A DNA stretch of 64,000 nucleotides from Ralstonia sp. UBA689 (GTDB lineage Bacteria > Pseudomonadota > Gammaproteobacteria > Burkholderiales > Burkholderiaceae). The notes below the pieces were generated by a model. It was given only the letters and a program-made list of their open reading frames with translations, ran no database searches and was not told the DNA's origin. The translations under genes were made by a program, and so were the position numbers. The stretch's first letter is position 1. Each line of letters opens with the position of its first letter. The DNA lies in the NCBI RefSeq assembly GCF_002298975.1, contig NZ_DBMV01000033.1, forward strand, positions 186,001 to 250,000, written 5' to 3'. This document shows, one piece after another, positions 27,127 to 35,440 of this stretch.

Positions 27127-28293
27127 TTACTGAGCGTCCAGGACATGACTGCGCTCGACTGCCGCATAGTCCACGGCATCAAAGCCGCTCGGATCGCGCC
27201 ATACGGCATGCGGTGCGACCTTGCGCACCTCATCGGCCATAACGCCCCTGCGGCGAATATTTGGCTCATCCCACAGATAGCGGAAGCTGTAGAGCGGCAA
27301 CCCATTGGCCAAGTGCTCACCCGTCGCTTCAACATCCAACTTCAATCGGCGGTCAGAGAACGCGCCCATCGCACCACCCAAGGCCGCGCCAATGCCGGTT
27401 CCATAGCCATAACCGCCGCCAAACGCGGTTCCCAGTGCTGCACCGTTAACCGCGCCACCAAGAGCGCCCGCCATCTGATTCTGGAAGTAGGGTTCTGACG
27501 CCGTAACGTTGCTGCCGTACTGTCCCTGAATCAGGTTCGAGAAGTTGTTGAGCTGCTGCCAGGGCGCGTTGAGTTGGTTCTGTTGCAGGGCCTGCTGATT
27601 GCCGCCCATGTTGTGCAGATTCGAGATGCCGCTGTTCACCGAGTTGACGATGTTCGGCGCATTCGCCGCCCCCGCAAGCTGCTGCTGAGAAGCGGTGTTG
27701 TAGTTCTGCGAGAGACCCTGCGCGCCCTGTAGCATGTTGCTCATGTTGTTCTGGTACATGTTCCCGTAAAGGGAGTTCATGCTATTGCCGAGCTGCGTGG
27801 CAAGGTCTTGCTGGTTCTGGCTGACTTGGTTCTGATATGCGCCAGAACCATAGCGACCCGATCCAGCGAATGCGCTTGCAGTCTGCGGTGCAGTGGCCGT
27901 CTGATATGCCCGCGTGATGGAGTCGGTAGCGGCATTCGCCATACCCGTCATGTACGGGTTGTTCATCATGTCGCCACTGGAGAACTTGCTGAATGCCGCA
28001 TTACCCGGATTGGAGTTCAGGTAATTCCCATTCAGCAGATTCGTCGTATAGCCACCGGCCGCGTTGTTGACGTTGGCCGCGTTCCCGAAGTTGGTGCCAT
28101 TTGCTACACCCTGCGTCGCACCAATAGCCTGCTGCTGCATCGGCGTGAACCTGGCAACAGAAGACGAAGGGTTGCCCGCGTATTGGTTGTACGCATTCTG
28201 GGCTCCAGAAAAGACATTCTCTAGGTACGGTTGCTGCCCCGACCAGGGATCGCTCTTTTGAACAGTTGTAGTGCTTCCACCGCCGCCTGACAT
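27127..28293 (-). CDS. Phage tail/ejection-type protein with C-terminal S74 chaperone domain
   Basis: 388 residues. A long Asn/Gln/Gly/Ala-rich body (start MSGGGGSTTTVQKSDPWSGQ) is followed by a Gly-rich segment and an intramolecular chaperone autoprocessing (peptidase S74) domain from about residue 315: FSDRRLKLDVEATGEHLANG, LYSFRYLWDEP, GVMADEVRKVAP. The Ser-Asp...Lys of SDRRLK is the self-cleavage motif. Such proteins are found in podovirus-like tails. It is the only virion-type protein left in this element. GGAG Shine-Dalgarno. Confidence 0.85.
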   Translation of the reverse strand: MSGGGGSTTTVQKSDPWSGQQPYLENVFSGAQNAYNQYAGNPSSSVARFTPMQQQAIGATQGVANGTNFGNAANVNNAAGGYTTNLLNGNYLNSNPGNAAFSKFSSGDMMNNPYMTGMANAATDSITRAYQTATAPQTASAFAGSGRYGSGAYQNQVSQNQQDLATQLGNSMNSLYGNMYQNNMSNMLQGAQGLSQNYNTASQQQLAGAANAPNIVNSVNSGISNLHNMGGNQQALQQNQLNAPWQQLNNFSNLIQGQYGSNVTASEPYFQNQMAGALGGAVNGAALGTAFGGGYGYGTGIGAALGGAMGAFSDRRLKLDVEATGEHLANGLPLYSFRYLWDEPNIRRRGVMADEVRKVAPHAVWRDPSGFDAVDYAAVERSHVLDAQ

Positions 28294-28310
28294 GGTTATG
28301 CTCCGGTTAA

Positions 28311-28676
28311 TTAGTGGACAGAAAACTCAGGCTTCATGCTTTCTAGATTGGTAGTGCATGGAGCGCCGTTATCAGGGGGGACGTGGCTGGCAGAAGTACC
28401 GGGTTGGTGTTCCGCAGCGGTCTGGCCTTGTGCCGCCACATTTCGCGCACTGCTCACTGACAGCGCGTTTAACTGATTCAATTGCTCCAGCAGATAACCG
28501 TGCAACTGATGGAGACCGGCCAGGCTTTTAACCAAGTAGCCCTTGTCCGCGCTCCCTTCCAGCAAGCCGTTCGCCACTGGTGTTACATGGGCAACGATCA
28601 ACCGTAGCTGCGCCAAGGTGGTGCTTAATGTGTGATCACATTTGGTGAGGAGAATCTGCGTCTCGGCTTCAGTCAT
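28311..28676 (-). CDS. Hypothetical phage-type protein
   Basis: 121 residues. Helical N-terminal two-thirds (ILLTKCDHTLSTTLAQLRLI, GLHQLHGYLLEQLNQLNAL) then a Pro/Ser-rich tail. AAGGA before the ATG. Overlaps the upstream gene by 8 bp. Not recognised. Confidence 0.6.
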   Translation of the reverse strand: MTEAETQILLTKCDHTLSTTLAQLRLIVAHVTPVANGLLEGSADKGYLVKSLAGLHQLHGYLLEQLNQLNALSVSSARNVAAQGQTAAEHQPGTSASHVPPDNGAPCTTNLESMKPEFSVH

Positions 28677-28941
28677 GATGTGTTTCCTTTTGTGAGTTAC
28701 GTGGTGTGGTCCCTGCCTCTCGGCAGCTTTCGCTGTAGACGAACAACAAGCCCCTCGGGTCGTCTAGGCCCAGATGGTCCGGGACCAGCTGGAACGGGCC
28801 GGGGTCGCCCATCCGGCAAATGAGATGCGGTCCATTGCCGCTGTCATCGCCGAGGGGTGAAACGACGATGAATTCCACCGCCTGAACCAGCGGGCGTCTG
28901 CCTTCAAGTCGCTCAATTCGCGACCGGATGTTGGTTGCCAT
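28669..28941 (-). CDS. Hypothetical protein
   Basis: 90 residues beginning MATNIRSRIERLEGRRPLVQ, a start I associate with small phage proteins of this neighbourhood, followed by a beta-rich part. GGAGG lies upstream. Overlaps both neighbours. No function known. Confidence 0.6.
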   Translation of the reverse strand: MATNIRSRIERLEGRRPLVQAVEFIVVSPLGDDSGNGPHLICRMGDPGPFQLVPDHLGLDDPRGLLFVYSESCREAGTTPRNSQKETHHD

Positions 28942-29332
28942 CTTTCATTGCCTCCAGCGCAGCGATGCGCTTTTCAAGTTCATCGACCTCAACAACACGC
29001 ATTTGCGCGGTGAGTACGGCCATTACGGAGTTCGCTTCGTCCGGCGTCAGGGCACCTGTGGTTAGGGCATTCACCACGGCCTGAGCCTGTTCGGTAGGCG
29101 AGCCGGTCAAACCCTCCAGGCTGATCGGCGAATCCTTCGCTTTCGCGGCCGGGATGATTCGGTCAATGCAGATCCGCAGCGCTGTGGTGTCGCCATCCAG
29201 CGCCAACTTCACGGCTTTCTGCACGAGCTGCTCGGCGTGTGGCTGTAGCAGCTCCCGCAGCGCCGTACGCTTGTCCTTGGCGCCCTTGGGTTTGCCTGCT
29301 GGATTGCCGCTTTGCCCTTTTTGAAATGCCAT
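28913..29332 (-). CDS. DUF5681 domain protein
   Basis: 139 residues. The N-terminus FQKGQSGNPAGKPKGAKDKR is the DUF5681 signature, common in phage and mobile-element proteins near terminase or packaging genes. The C-terminal half is helical with a predicted coiled coil (VDELEKRIAALEAM). Likely a DNA-binding accessory protein. No large terminase gene is present beside it. Confidence 0.8.
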   Translation of the reverse strand: MAFQKGQSGNPAGKPKGAKDKRTALRELLQPHAEQLVQKAVKLALDGDTTALRICIDRIIPAAKAKDSPISLEGLTGSPTEQAQAVVNALTTGALTPDEANSVMAVLTAQMRVVEVDELEKRIAALEAMKDGNQHPVAN

Positions 29333-29363
29333 TGCGTTGCTATTCCTCTGAAAAAATCAGCAG

Positions 29364-31160
29364 TCACGCGTGGATCGCAGCCGAATGCGGCGGAATCGCT
29401 GAGAAGTCGAAAACCGGGCGCGCGTGCCAATTCGCCCGTTGGCTGAACTGCAGGCTGCCGGTGTCAAACCAGAGCCGTAACGCACCCTCGTAGCCGGTAG
29501 CGCGCTGCGTGTGGCAGTAGAGGCGTGCGTCTTCTACGTCCCCATCCGCCTCCTCCCCAGCTAGTTCCTTGCGCTTGTTGCGCCAGACCGTGAACACGTT
29601 GTCGGCCAGGTCGGTAATCGCGCCAGCACCGCGAACGTCCAACTTGCCCGGTGCCTTGTCTTCGCTTTCACCCTTGCGGGCGTGCGCCACTAGATGGACA
29701 TGCGCGTTGAACTCGTTCTTGAAGTCGCACAGGCGGTCCAGAAACGCCTTCTGGGCCTTGTAGTCGTCTTCTGCGATGCCGCACTTCAGCAGCGAATCGA
29801 CAACGAAATGCGTGACGCGGTAGCGCTTGGCGGCATAGCGGAACGCCTCCATTAGGCTGTCTTGGCTGATCGTGCCGACGTGGGCATAGAGCCAGAGGGC
29901 ACCGCACATCCAGTCGTTGGCGGCACGCACGAACCTCTCGGTCGGCGTTGAGGTGGCGCTGGCCTGAATGGTGAGATGGCGTAGCACCGTGGCCGGCTTC
30001 ATCTCGCCGGAGAAGATGCAAACCCGCTCTCCTTGGCGGATGAGATCTACGCAGACCTGCCCCAAGAGGTCGCTTTTGCCGTGGCCATTGATGCCGGTCC
30101 AAATGGATAGCTCCGCGGGGCGGAGTCGTACCTTGTCGGACCAGGCCGGCCACGGAAGCGCGGCGCCGACTGTGTTGACCGGACCATCCCGGAACATCGC
30201 CAGCACATCATCCAGGTACGCGGCAGGCGTGCGGAGGTCGGTCGGCTCAATACGCTCCGCAGCATCTAGCGCTTCGCCGATCTCCTCAGCCGTCACGCCT
30301 TGCTGCAATGCCTCGTTGGCGTCCTTCAGGTGGAATTTGACGATCCGGCAGCGATCCAACCCCAGACGCTGCGCCACTTCACGGGCGCCTTTCTGTCCGG
30401 CCTCGTCGTTGTCGAACCAGAGGAAGATCTCCGGGAAGCGCTCCAGGCGATCGAAATCGCTGTCGATCCATTGATGGTTTCCGGCGCCTTGATTGACCGA
30501 CAGAGCGGCGATGCCGTATTCGTAGAGGCTCATGGCGTCCAGTTCGCCCTCCACGATCAGCACCGCCTTGGCGCTATCCGGGATCAGATCCCACCCGAAC
30601 AGGCACGGCTCAGCACCAGCGGCCTGCCAAGTGCGCTTCTTGCCCTTGGCGTCGCGTTCGAGAGCCAGATGCTTCAGGTTGATGAGCTCGGCGTCGCGCA
30701 TGTATGGCAAGACAATCGCGTCGTCCTCTTTGCTCGCGGCAACCTTGAATGCGCGGATCGTCTCCAGGGATAACTTCCGCTCATCCGTCAGATACTTGAG
30801 CACTCGACCGGCAGGACTCACCACTGCGGGGCGGCTAGGACGCGAATAGGCCCGGGTAGGAGCCACGAAAGTTGGCTCGGGTATACCGAGGTAGCGGCGA
30901 GCCTCCAAAAACGCTTCCTTGAGCGTTATTTGCTTCGCTGCCGCCCACAGGTCTACGAGGTCGCCAGCGTCGCCAGTCGCGAAATCCTTCCAAACCCCTG
31001 CCTTGTTGCCAGTGATGCGCACCTTGAGCGATTCGCCCGCTTCTCCCTCAACGCTGCCAGCAACCCATTCGGGGCCTTGGCGTTTTCCGTTGGGCAGCAA
31101 CATGCCGGCAACGGCTTCTGCTTCTTGAGCGAGCCGGTTCGAAACTTCGTTCCAGTTCAT
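29364..31160 (-). CDS. Phage replication protein: Toprim primase fused to DnaB-like helicase (T7 gp4/Twinkle type)
   Basis: 598 residues. The N-terminal region resembles primase-associated domains (VWKDFATGDAGDLVDLWAAA). A Toprim domain follows at about 195-290 (LIVEGELDAMSLYEYG, FLWFDNDEAG), then a RecA-fold helicase from about 340 with Walker A GINGHGKSDL and Walker B-like HFVVDSLL. It would unwind and possibly prime the element's DNA. GAGGAG Shine-Dalgarno upstream. Follows the broken initiator-like gene by 9 bp. Confidence 0.9.
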   Translation of the reverse strand: MNWNEVSNRLAQEAEAVAGMLLPNGKRQGPEWVAGSVEGEAGESLKVRITGNKAGVWKDFATGDAGDLVDLWAAAKQITLKEAFLEARRYLGIPEPTFVAPTRAYSRPSRPAVVSPAGRVLKYLTDERKLSLETIRAFKVAASKEDDAIVLPYMRDAELINLKHLALERDAKGKKRTWQAAGAEPCLFGWDLIPDSAKAVLIVEGELDAMSLYEYGIAALSVNQGAGNHQWIDSDFDRLERFPEIFLWFDNDEAGQKGAREVAQRLGLDRCRIVKFHLKDANEALQQGVTAEEIGEALDAAERIEPTDLRTPAAYLDDVLAMFRDGPVNTVGAALPWPAWSDKVRLRPAELSIWTGINGHGKSDLLGQVCVDLIRQGERVCIFSGEMKPATVLRHLTIQASATSTPTERFVRAANDWMCGALWLYAHVGTISQDSLMEAFRYAAKRYRVTHFVVDSLLKCGIAEDDYKAQKAFLDRLCDFKNEFNAHVHLVAHARKGESEDKAPGKLDVRGAGAITDLADNVFTVWRNKRKELAGEEADGDVEDARLYCHTQRATGYEGALRLWFDTGSLQFSQRANWHARPVFDFSAIPPHSAAIHA

Positions 31161-31169
31161 GCCGTCTCC

Positions 31170-31873
31170 TCAGTTGGCAAAGTTGGCTTCAGTTCCGCCG
31201 TGGCGACCCTGCTGCCTGCGGCTCAGGCCGGCCCAGTCAGCGCGCACGGCCGTTTTGAAAGCGGCATCCCAATCGACGTAACGGCTGCCCTTCGCTCGTA
31301 TGGTGTCGACGAAGTACTCAAGGTGGGCGTCAAGGTTCTTGTGTCCGTTTTCCTTCGCCCACTTGCGGACGCCTTCCGAGATTGCGAAACCTTCTGGCAA
31401 CTGAGTTTTTCCGTTCGCAGATTTCGATCGACTTTTCGACGTGCGCGTACTCTTGGTGGTTACTGATGGTTCAATGATGGTTTGGCTGGCATGGGTGCTA
31501 GCCGTCTCCGTGCATGGGCGCCAGCCCTGGCATCCACGCCAGGGGGCGCATCTGCGCTAGTCGTACGGGTGGCATCCACGCCAGGGGTTGCGGACGAGAT
31601 TCGATCAAGTCGGAGACGGTACTTGCGAGTGGTCCCCGGAGCTCCCCCGAACTCGTTGCCGATCACCTCCAAAAAGCCATCATCGATGAGCTGATGTACA
31701 AGGCGGCGCGCCTGCCATTCGGAGAGGCGGCATTTAGTGGCAATAGCGCCGATCGAAGGATGCAGGGACTCGCCGACATCGTTGCACCAGTCCGCGAGAG
31801 CAAGCGCAACCAGCATGTCAGAGCCGCCACGAGGGAAGCGGTCCCACACCTGGGACATGGCACGGATCGACAT
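31170..31873 (-). pseudogene. Helix-turn-helix replisome-organiser-like gene, probably frameshifted
   Basis: From ATG 31873 (GGGAGG at ideal spacing) a winged-helix domain is read: ADWCNDVGESLHPSIGAIAT, CRLSEWQARRLVHQLIDDGF. This frame ends at 31460. Another frame, open from about 31515 to 31170 with no ATG of its own, gives THASQTIIEPSVTTKS and a C-terminal domain (NLDAHLEYFVDTIRAKG, YVDWDAAFKTAVRADW) typical of phage replication initiators. One missing base near 31515 would join them into a protein of about 235 residues. Upstream of that point the second frame reads as nonsense. Confidence 0.65.
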
Positions 31874-31980
31874 CACGCCTCCCGCAGGTTGAAGAGACGG
31901 AACGCACGCGTCACCGTCCGCTGCCCGACCCAACCGCGATTCCAGGCTGAGATGATTAGGCGCTTGATGAGCGTGCGCAT
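31873..31980 (-). CDS. Very small basic hypothetical protein
   Basis: 35 residues, MRTLIKRLIISAWNRGWVGQ then RTVTRAFRLFNLREA. Its stop overlaps the next start (TGATG) and its start is one base after the previous stop, so it fits the operon exactly. Strongly basic and amphipathic. No family known. Confidence 0.5.
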   Translation of the reverse strand: MRTLIKRLIISAWNRGWVGQRTVTRAFRLFNLREA

Positions 31981-31981
31981 G

Positions 31982-32167
31982 TCACACCCCCGCCAAACGT
32001 GCAAAGCGCACCATGGCTGCCTCATAGTCGGCAGGAGAAGCATCGGGGTTGGCAGAGAGCCAGGTCGCCTTCAGCGTCTCGTATAGGGCGATACCACCGT
32101 GGGGAATTCGGCGAAGGTGCCGCGACGCCATTGGCGCGGTAGCCGGGCGAGTGGGTACGGTGCTCAT
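31982..32167 (-). CDS. Hypothetical protein
   Basis: 61 residues from ATG 32167, with GGAGGTGA upstream. HLRRIPHGGIALYETLKATW and ADYEAAMVRFARLAGV suggest a small helical protein. Overlaps the upstream gene by 4 nt. Unrecognised. Confidence 0.6.
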   Translation of the reverse strand: MSTVPTRPATAPMASRHLRRIPHGGIALYETLKATWLSANPDASPADYEAAMVRFARLAGV

Positions 32168-32463
32168 ACGCTCACCTCCGGCGTCAATACATACCGGGCG
32201 ACGCGATGAGGGAATCCCGCAGCACTGAAATCCCACGTCCAAACGGTGGTGATGAGGTGCCCCTCTGCACGCAGTTCCTGAACGCGCGCGGCCGGATGCA
32301 GCGTGTCCAATTCGCGGCGCGCTTGGAGCGTAGTCAGTGGGCCGTTTCGGAGAGCCGTAAGAATGCGCTCCCGCTGCGCTGCGGTGGAATTTGGGCTAGA
32401 CTCAGTTCGCTTTTGAGATTTAGCCGCTTCCCCGTGGGGAGCGGCTTTTGTTTTTTCCGACAT
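32164..32463 (-). CDS. Winged helix-turn-helix protein
   Basis: 99 residues. A charged N-terminus is followed by a helix-turn-helix-like core (AAQRERILTALRNGPLTTLQ, ARRELDTLHPAARVQELRAE) and HRVARYVLTPE. I recall this arrangement in phage proteins that sense or remodel DNA at replication genes. Codons 4-14 form a strong hairpin in the DNA, discussed in the findings. Confidence 0.65.
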   Translation of the reverse strand: MSEKTKAAPHGEAAKSQKRTESSPNSTAAQRERILTALRNGPLTTLQARRELDTLHPAARVQELRAEGHLITTVWTWDFSAAGFPHRVARYVLTPEVSV

Positions 32464-32472
32464 GGCGCCCCC

Positions 32473-32715
32473 TTACGCAGCGATTGCTTGCGCTTGGTAG
32501 GCGGCCGGATTCTGCATCCAGCGATGTACTTCCACATTGCTGTAGACGGTGCAACGCTCAGTCCAGCGTTGGGGCTGAGGTGCGCGCCCGTCCTTAACAA
32601 GCTTCCGCCATGTCTCGCGGCTTACGGGGATAAAGTACTGGAGCTGACTCCAGCGGGAGAATCCAACCGAGGGAAGGGTTTCCGGGACTTTGTGGATTTC
32701 GGTGACTGCACGCAT
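32473..32715 (-). CDS. AlpA-family phage regulator/excisionase-like protein
   Basis: 80 residues. VGFSRWSQLQYFIPVSRETW and TVYSNVEVHRWM match the AlpA winged-helix family, which controls integrase or excision in P4-type elements. The first gene of the replication block. An AACCT-AGGTT dyad lies in the 110-bp gap upstream. Confidence 0.8.
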   Translation of the reverse strand: MRAVTEIHKVPETLPSVGFSRWSQLQYFIPVSRETWRKLVKDGRAPQPQRWTERCTVYSNVEVHRWMQNPAAYQAQAIAA

Positions 32716-32783
32716 GCTTTGTCGCTCCTAGGCGTCGTTTGCATGGTGGTCATCATGGGTGTAGATATTTGGCGCTCGGAATT

Positions 32784-32795
32784 AACCTACAGGTT
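32784..32795. promoter_or_regulatory. Candidate operator upstream of the AlpA gene
   Basis: AACCTACAGGTT, a dyad of two 5-base arms around a 2-base centre, about 70 bp upstream of the AlpA start. A plausible regulator site; no direct evidence. Confidence 0.4.
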
Positions 32796-32824
32796 TGTTT
32801 TTGGCACGAGCAGCCATTCCCCTT

Positions 32825-33370
32825 TTAGGGGCGGAGGTCCAAGACTGCGGCATCCCACTCTGCGATAGAGTCCTCCAAAGCGTGGGTCCGGAAGGCGTCT
32901 CGGAAGACGGTGGCCCATTTGTCTTTTTTCATCACCGTGTACTGCTGGCGTAATGTTTCTGCGACATTGTCGCCGCGAACAAGATCCTTCCATGGCATAC
33001 GCTTCGCTAAGATCGCGGCGGCAGATTTCACGCTAAGCTTCTTGTTCTGCTCCTGCAATCGCTCAAGTTCGACCACTAGGTAGCCGCTGGCAATCGCGTT
33101 CCATTTTTCCGGCGCGCCGCTCCTTGTTGTTTCTGTGGCCAATTGGAGCCCCGGAACAAGATCAAGCGCCATCGACATTGCAAGCGTGTAGAAGTCTCCC
33201 TGGCCTACTCCATAGTGGTCAAAAAGAAGCCGTATCTTCTCCGCTCTCGCTTGCTCGATAGCATTGGAATGAGCGGTAAGAGCCTTCTCCGGTGAGGTCA
33301 TCAGTTCCAGCAGGCCCGGGGGCTGGACAAAAATCGGCTTTCCTAGCTTCCCCTTGAACTTTTTGCTCAT
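32825..33370 (-). CDS. Hypothetical protein
   Basis: 181 residues from ATG 33370 with AAGGA upstream. Helical, basic (LLFDHYGVGQGDFYTLAMSM, LQEQNKKLSVKSAAAILAKR). A phage-element protein of unknown role. The longer frame to 33535 is not supported by sequence character. Confidence 0.6.
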   Translation of the reverse strand: MSKKFKGKLGKPIFVQPPGLLELMTSPEKALTAHSNAIEQARAEKIRLLFDHYGVGQGDFYTLAMSMALDLVPGLQLATETTRSGAPEKWNAIASGYLVVELERLQEQNKKLSVKSAAAILAKRMPWKDLVRGDNVAETLRQQYTVMKKDKWATVFRDAFRTHALEDSIAEWDAAVLDLRP

Positions 33371-33392
33371 AGGTTCCTTGGTGGATCTGCGG

Positions 33393-33917
33393 CTAGAAGG
33401 GCAACCAAGACAGATCGTTACAGCTACGAAGTCGCCGGGAAATCTCTGGAGCGCAGTCTTGTACGCATTGCATCGCGGCTTGATCGCTCGGAGCATTCCG
33501 CATAGAGAGAGCAGTGCAAGTCTGAGCGCAAGCAACGATTTTGCTGTTTGAGTTCAGCGTAGCCAAATCTGCCTTGCCGCGCTGAGCTGCCGCAGCAAGC
33601 GCAACAGTGGCATCGTCGCCAGTCAACATTTTCGGCAGCACGTATGCGCGAAGGCGAGACACGCGTTCAGATAGTTCTGACACAGCTTTGCGGATGCTAT
33701 CTAGTTCGGTGTCCGTGGTGCTGCTTGCTGTTGACTGCAGCTCACTTAGCATGGCATCCGAGACACTCAAACAGTACGCAGCATGCAAATCATCGTCGGT
33801 GGGCTGATATGCCTGGTGCGCGGCCGCGCGTGGAGAAACCAAGGCTATGGCGCTGCTGCAAATGCAAGCTGCGAATATCCAACTGTTCATCGCCTCCCCT
33901 TTGATTCGCCGCTTCAT
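33393..33917 (-). CDS. Secreted hypothetical protein
   Basis: 174 residues. Basic n-region and hydrophobic signal (SWIFAACICSSAIALVSPRAAA) with cleavage after AAA. The mature domain is helical with a C-terminal cluster of Cys (KIVACAQTCTAL, QCVQDCAPEI, RSCNDL) that could form disulfides. Starts at 33917 (GGAG) or 33890 (GGGGAGG); the first gives the better n-region. Confidence 0.6.
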   Translation of the reverse strand: MKRRIKGEAMNSWIFAACICSSAIALVSPRAAAHQAYQPTDDDLHAAYCLSVSDAMLSELQSTASSTTDTELDSIRKAVSELSERVSRLRAYVLPKMLTGDDATVALAAAAQRGKADLATLNSNSKIVACAQTCTALSMRNAPSDQAAMQCVQDCAPEISRRLRSCNDLSWLPF

Positions 33918-33929
33918 CGCTCGCTCCAG

Positions 33930-34397
33930 CTAGTAACGTTGATCGTTCGCCGCTTCCCGGCTAGTGAATCGCCGCAACTGCCAACTGCGGATCTGCACAA
34001 GCGCCCGTGCCCACTGTTCCGGCGTCAGCATCCTCCAGCGGCTTTCGGGCCGTGGCCAAAGGCGCTGTACCCGGAAGGCTTCGATGTCACACCAGTTTGG
34101 ATTAGTTGGGTTGGCCCGATCCGATAGCGTGTAGAGCGCCACGAACGCCGGTACGTCAGCCATTTCCGCGAGCTTACGAAGAACTCCAGCGGGCTTGTCC
34201 TGGCCAATATCGCGTGCGACTTCCACCAGCGCCAAAGGCAATTTGCTGCCGTTGTCGTACTCGGTGAAAAGCACCGAGTCCAAATCCGCCATGGTCAGTG
34301 ATTCAGCCTGCGCGCCCTTGAGATAGCGGCCAATGGAGGGGGCGCGATGCCACACGCCGTATGCGCGATCGCGAGTCAAATAGCGTTCGAGCCTCAT
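33930..34397 (-). CDS. Hypothetical protein of phage-like elements
   Basis: 155 residues. MRLERYLTRDRAYGVWHRAP, LTMADLDSVLFTEYDNGSKL and VPAFVALYTLSDRANP look like a conserved phage-element family that I cannot name. Its ATG overlaps nothing upstream except the previous stop by 4 nt (34394-34397), so it is coupled to the gene before it. Confidence 0.65.
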   Translation of the reverse strand: MRLERYLTRDRAYGVWHRAPSIGRYLKGAQAESLTMADLDSVLFTEYDNGSKLPLALVEVARDIGQDKPAGVLRKLAEMADVPAFVALYTLSDRANPTNPNWCDIEAFRVQRLWPRPESRWRMLTPEQWARALVQIRSWQLRRFTSREAANDQRY

Positions 34398-34735
34398 GAT
34401 CGGCTCCAAAATGCTTCTCTGTCCAGTCCAGCGTCCTTGAGCCTTTCCAGAAAATCGCCCATCACTACATAGCAGGCGATTGCACCCTTGATGGTTTCAG
34501 CGAGACTCAGATTCTCGTCAATCGCGTATTCGAAATCGTCGCCTGGAAACAGCCTTATCTCCATCGCCGACGTTACCCTTGCTTTCTTCTCTCTGCGCGA
34601 ACGCGCGTCCTCAAGCATCGAGGGCCCCTTAGGATGGCGCCCGGGTAGTTGTCTGACACGCTCGCGCGCAGCTGTCGGTAGCGCAATGATCTTTGCGGAG
34701 ATGCATGCTTCATTAGTTGAATTGGCGTCGTCCAT
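34394..34735 (-). CDS. Hypothetical protein
   Basis: 113 residues; GGGAG precedes the ATG. The central RREKKARVTSAMEIRLFPGD and C-terminal LKDAGLDREAFWSRS are hydrophilic. No recognised domain. Two bases separate it from the upstream gene. Confidence 0.6.
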   Translation of the reverse strand: MDDANSTNEACISAKIIALPTAARERVRQLPGRHPKGPSMLEDARSRREKKARVTSAMEIRLFPGDDFEYAIDENLSLAETIKGAIACYVVMGDFLERLKDAGLDREAFWSRS

Positions 34736-34737
34736 GA

Positions 34738-35031
34738 TCAGACTCCCTTGCGCTGTTGTTCCTCTTCATACCAGAGGGCATCTAGTGCTTGCTCGATCTG
34801 CCAAGCCATGTCGTTCATTACCGCGATTGAGCCTGATACGAACTCTGGCGCTGTGTTCGTCTCCCTAATGTCTACCGCCTGCAAAACGGCACTGAGTTCC
34901 GCCAAAGCGTTCGCTGTCTTCCGTACATAGCACATCATCTCCTCTTTGTCGGAGAAAACGAGGTGCGCGCCCCGAGCGCTCATGATGCGCAAGTCATGCT
35001 CCGCAGCGTTGGTAGAATCGAACTCAGCCAT
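34738..35031 (-). CDS. Hypothetical protein with hairpin leader (pair member A)
   Basis: 97 residues, acidic and helical (KTANALAELSAVLQAVDIRE, MNDMAWQIEQALDALWYEEE). Unrecognised. Its leader is nearly the same as that of the gene at 35128-35436, including a 6-bp hairpin holding the Shine-Dalgarno, although the coding sequences have diverged. Confidence 0.65.
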   Translation of the reverse strand: MAEFDSTNAAEHDLRIMSARGAHLVFSDKEEMMCYVRKTANALAELSAVLQAVDIRETNTAPEFVSGSIAVMNDMAWQIEQALDALWYEEEQQRKGV

Positions 35032-35035
35032 GATG

Positions 35036-35054
35036 CGACCTCCTGTTTAGGTCG
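35036..35054 (-). promoter_or_regulatory. Shine-Dalgarno-sequestering hairpin, copy A
   Basis: In the transcript CGACCT pairs with AGGTCG around a 7-nt loop AAACAGG. The AGGAGG ribosome site spans the loop and the 3' arm, and four bases separate the hairpin from the ATG. See copy B. Confidence 0.65.
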
Positions 35055-35127
35055 GTTTGTGGTCAGGCGGTCTTGGAGTTGCCGCTCCTTGGCCGCCGCC
35101 CTGCGAAATTCCCGATTGATCAGCCGC

Positions 35128-35436
35128 TCAGTGAATGCCGCGCTCTGCTCCGCCGCGAAGCGCTACAGCGGTGGTCCGCAAGTCTTTTTCCAAGGTTTGG
35201 TCGAGGAATGCGGCCAGGCTGTAAATGTTCGAGATTTGCGAATGGAAGAGCGGAGCCCAGTGTCCTGGCTCGTCAGCAATCTCCCGCGTTGTCATATCAA
35301 GGTGAGCGGTAGCGATGCATTCGATTGCATCGATCAGTGTCTTGACGCGATGGTAGGCATCGTCAAATGCGCTCCATGTAGCAGCAGATGCGTCGTTCTC
35401 TGCCATCTCTGAGGCGGTAAAATCTGCTTCAGCCAT
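35128..35436 (-). CDS. Hypothetical protein with hairpin leader (pair member B)
   Basis: 102 residues, acidic, helical (FDDAYHRVKTLIDAIECIAT, SNIYSLAAFLDQTLEKDL). Starts MAE like its partner. No recognised family. First gene after the integrase; leader carries the second hairpin. Confidence 0.65.
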   Translation of the reverse strand: MAEADFTASEMAENDASAATWSAFDDAYHRVKTLIDAIECIATAHLDMTTREIADEPGHWAPLFHSQISNIYSLAAFLDQTLEKDLRTTAVALRGGAERGIH

Positions 35437-35440
35437 GATG

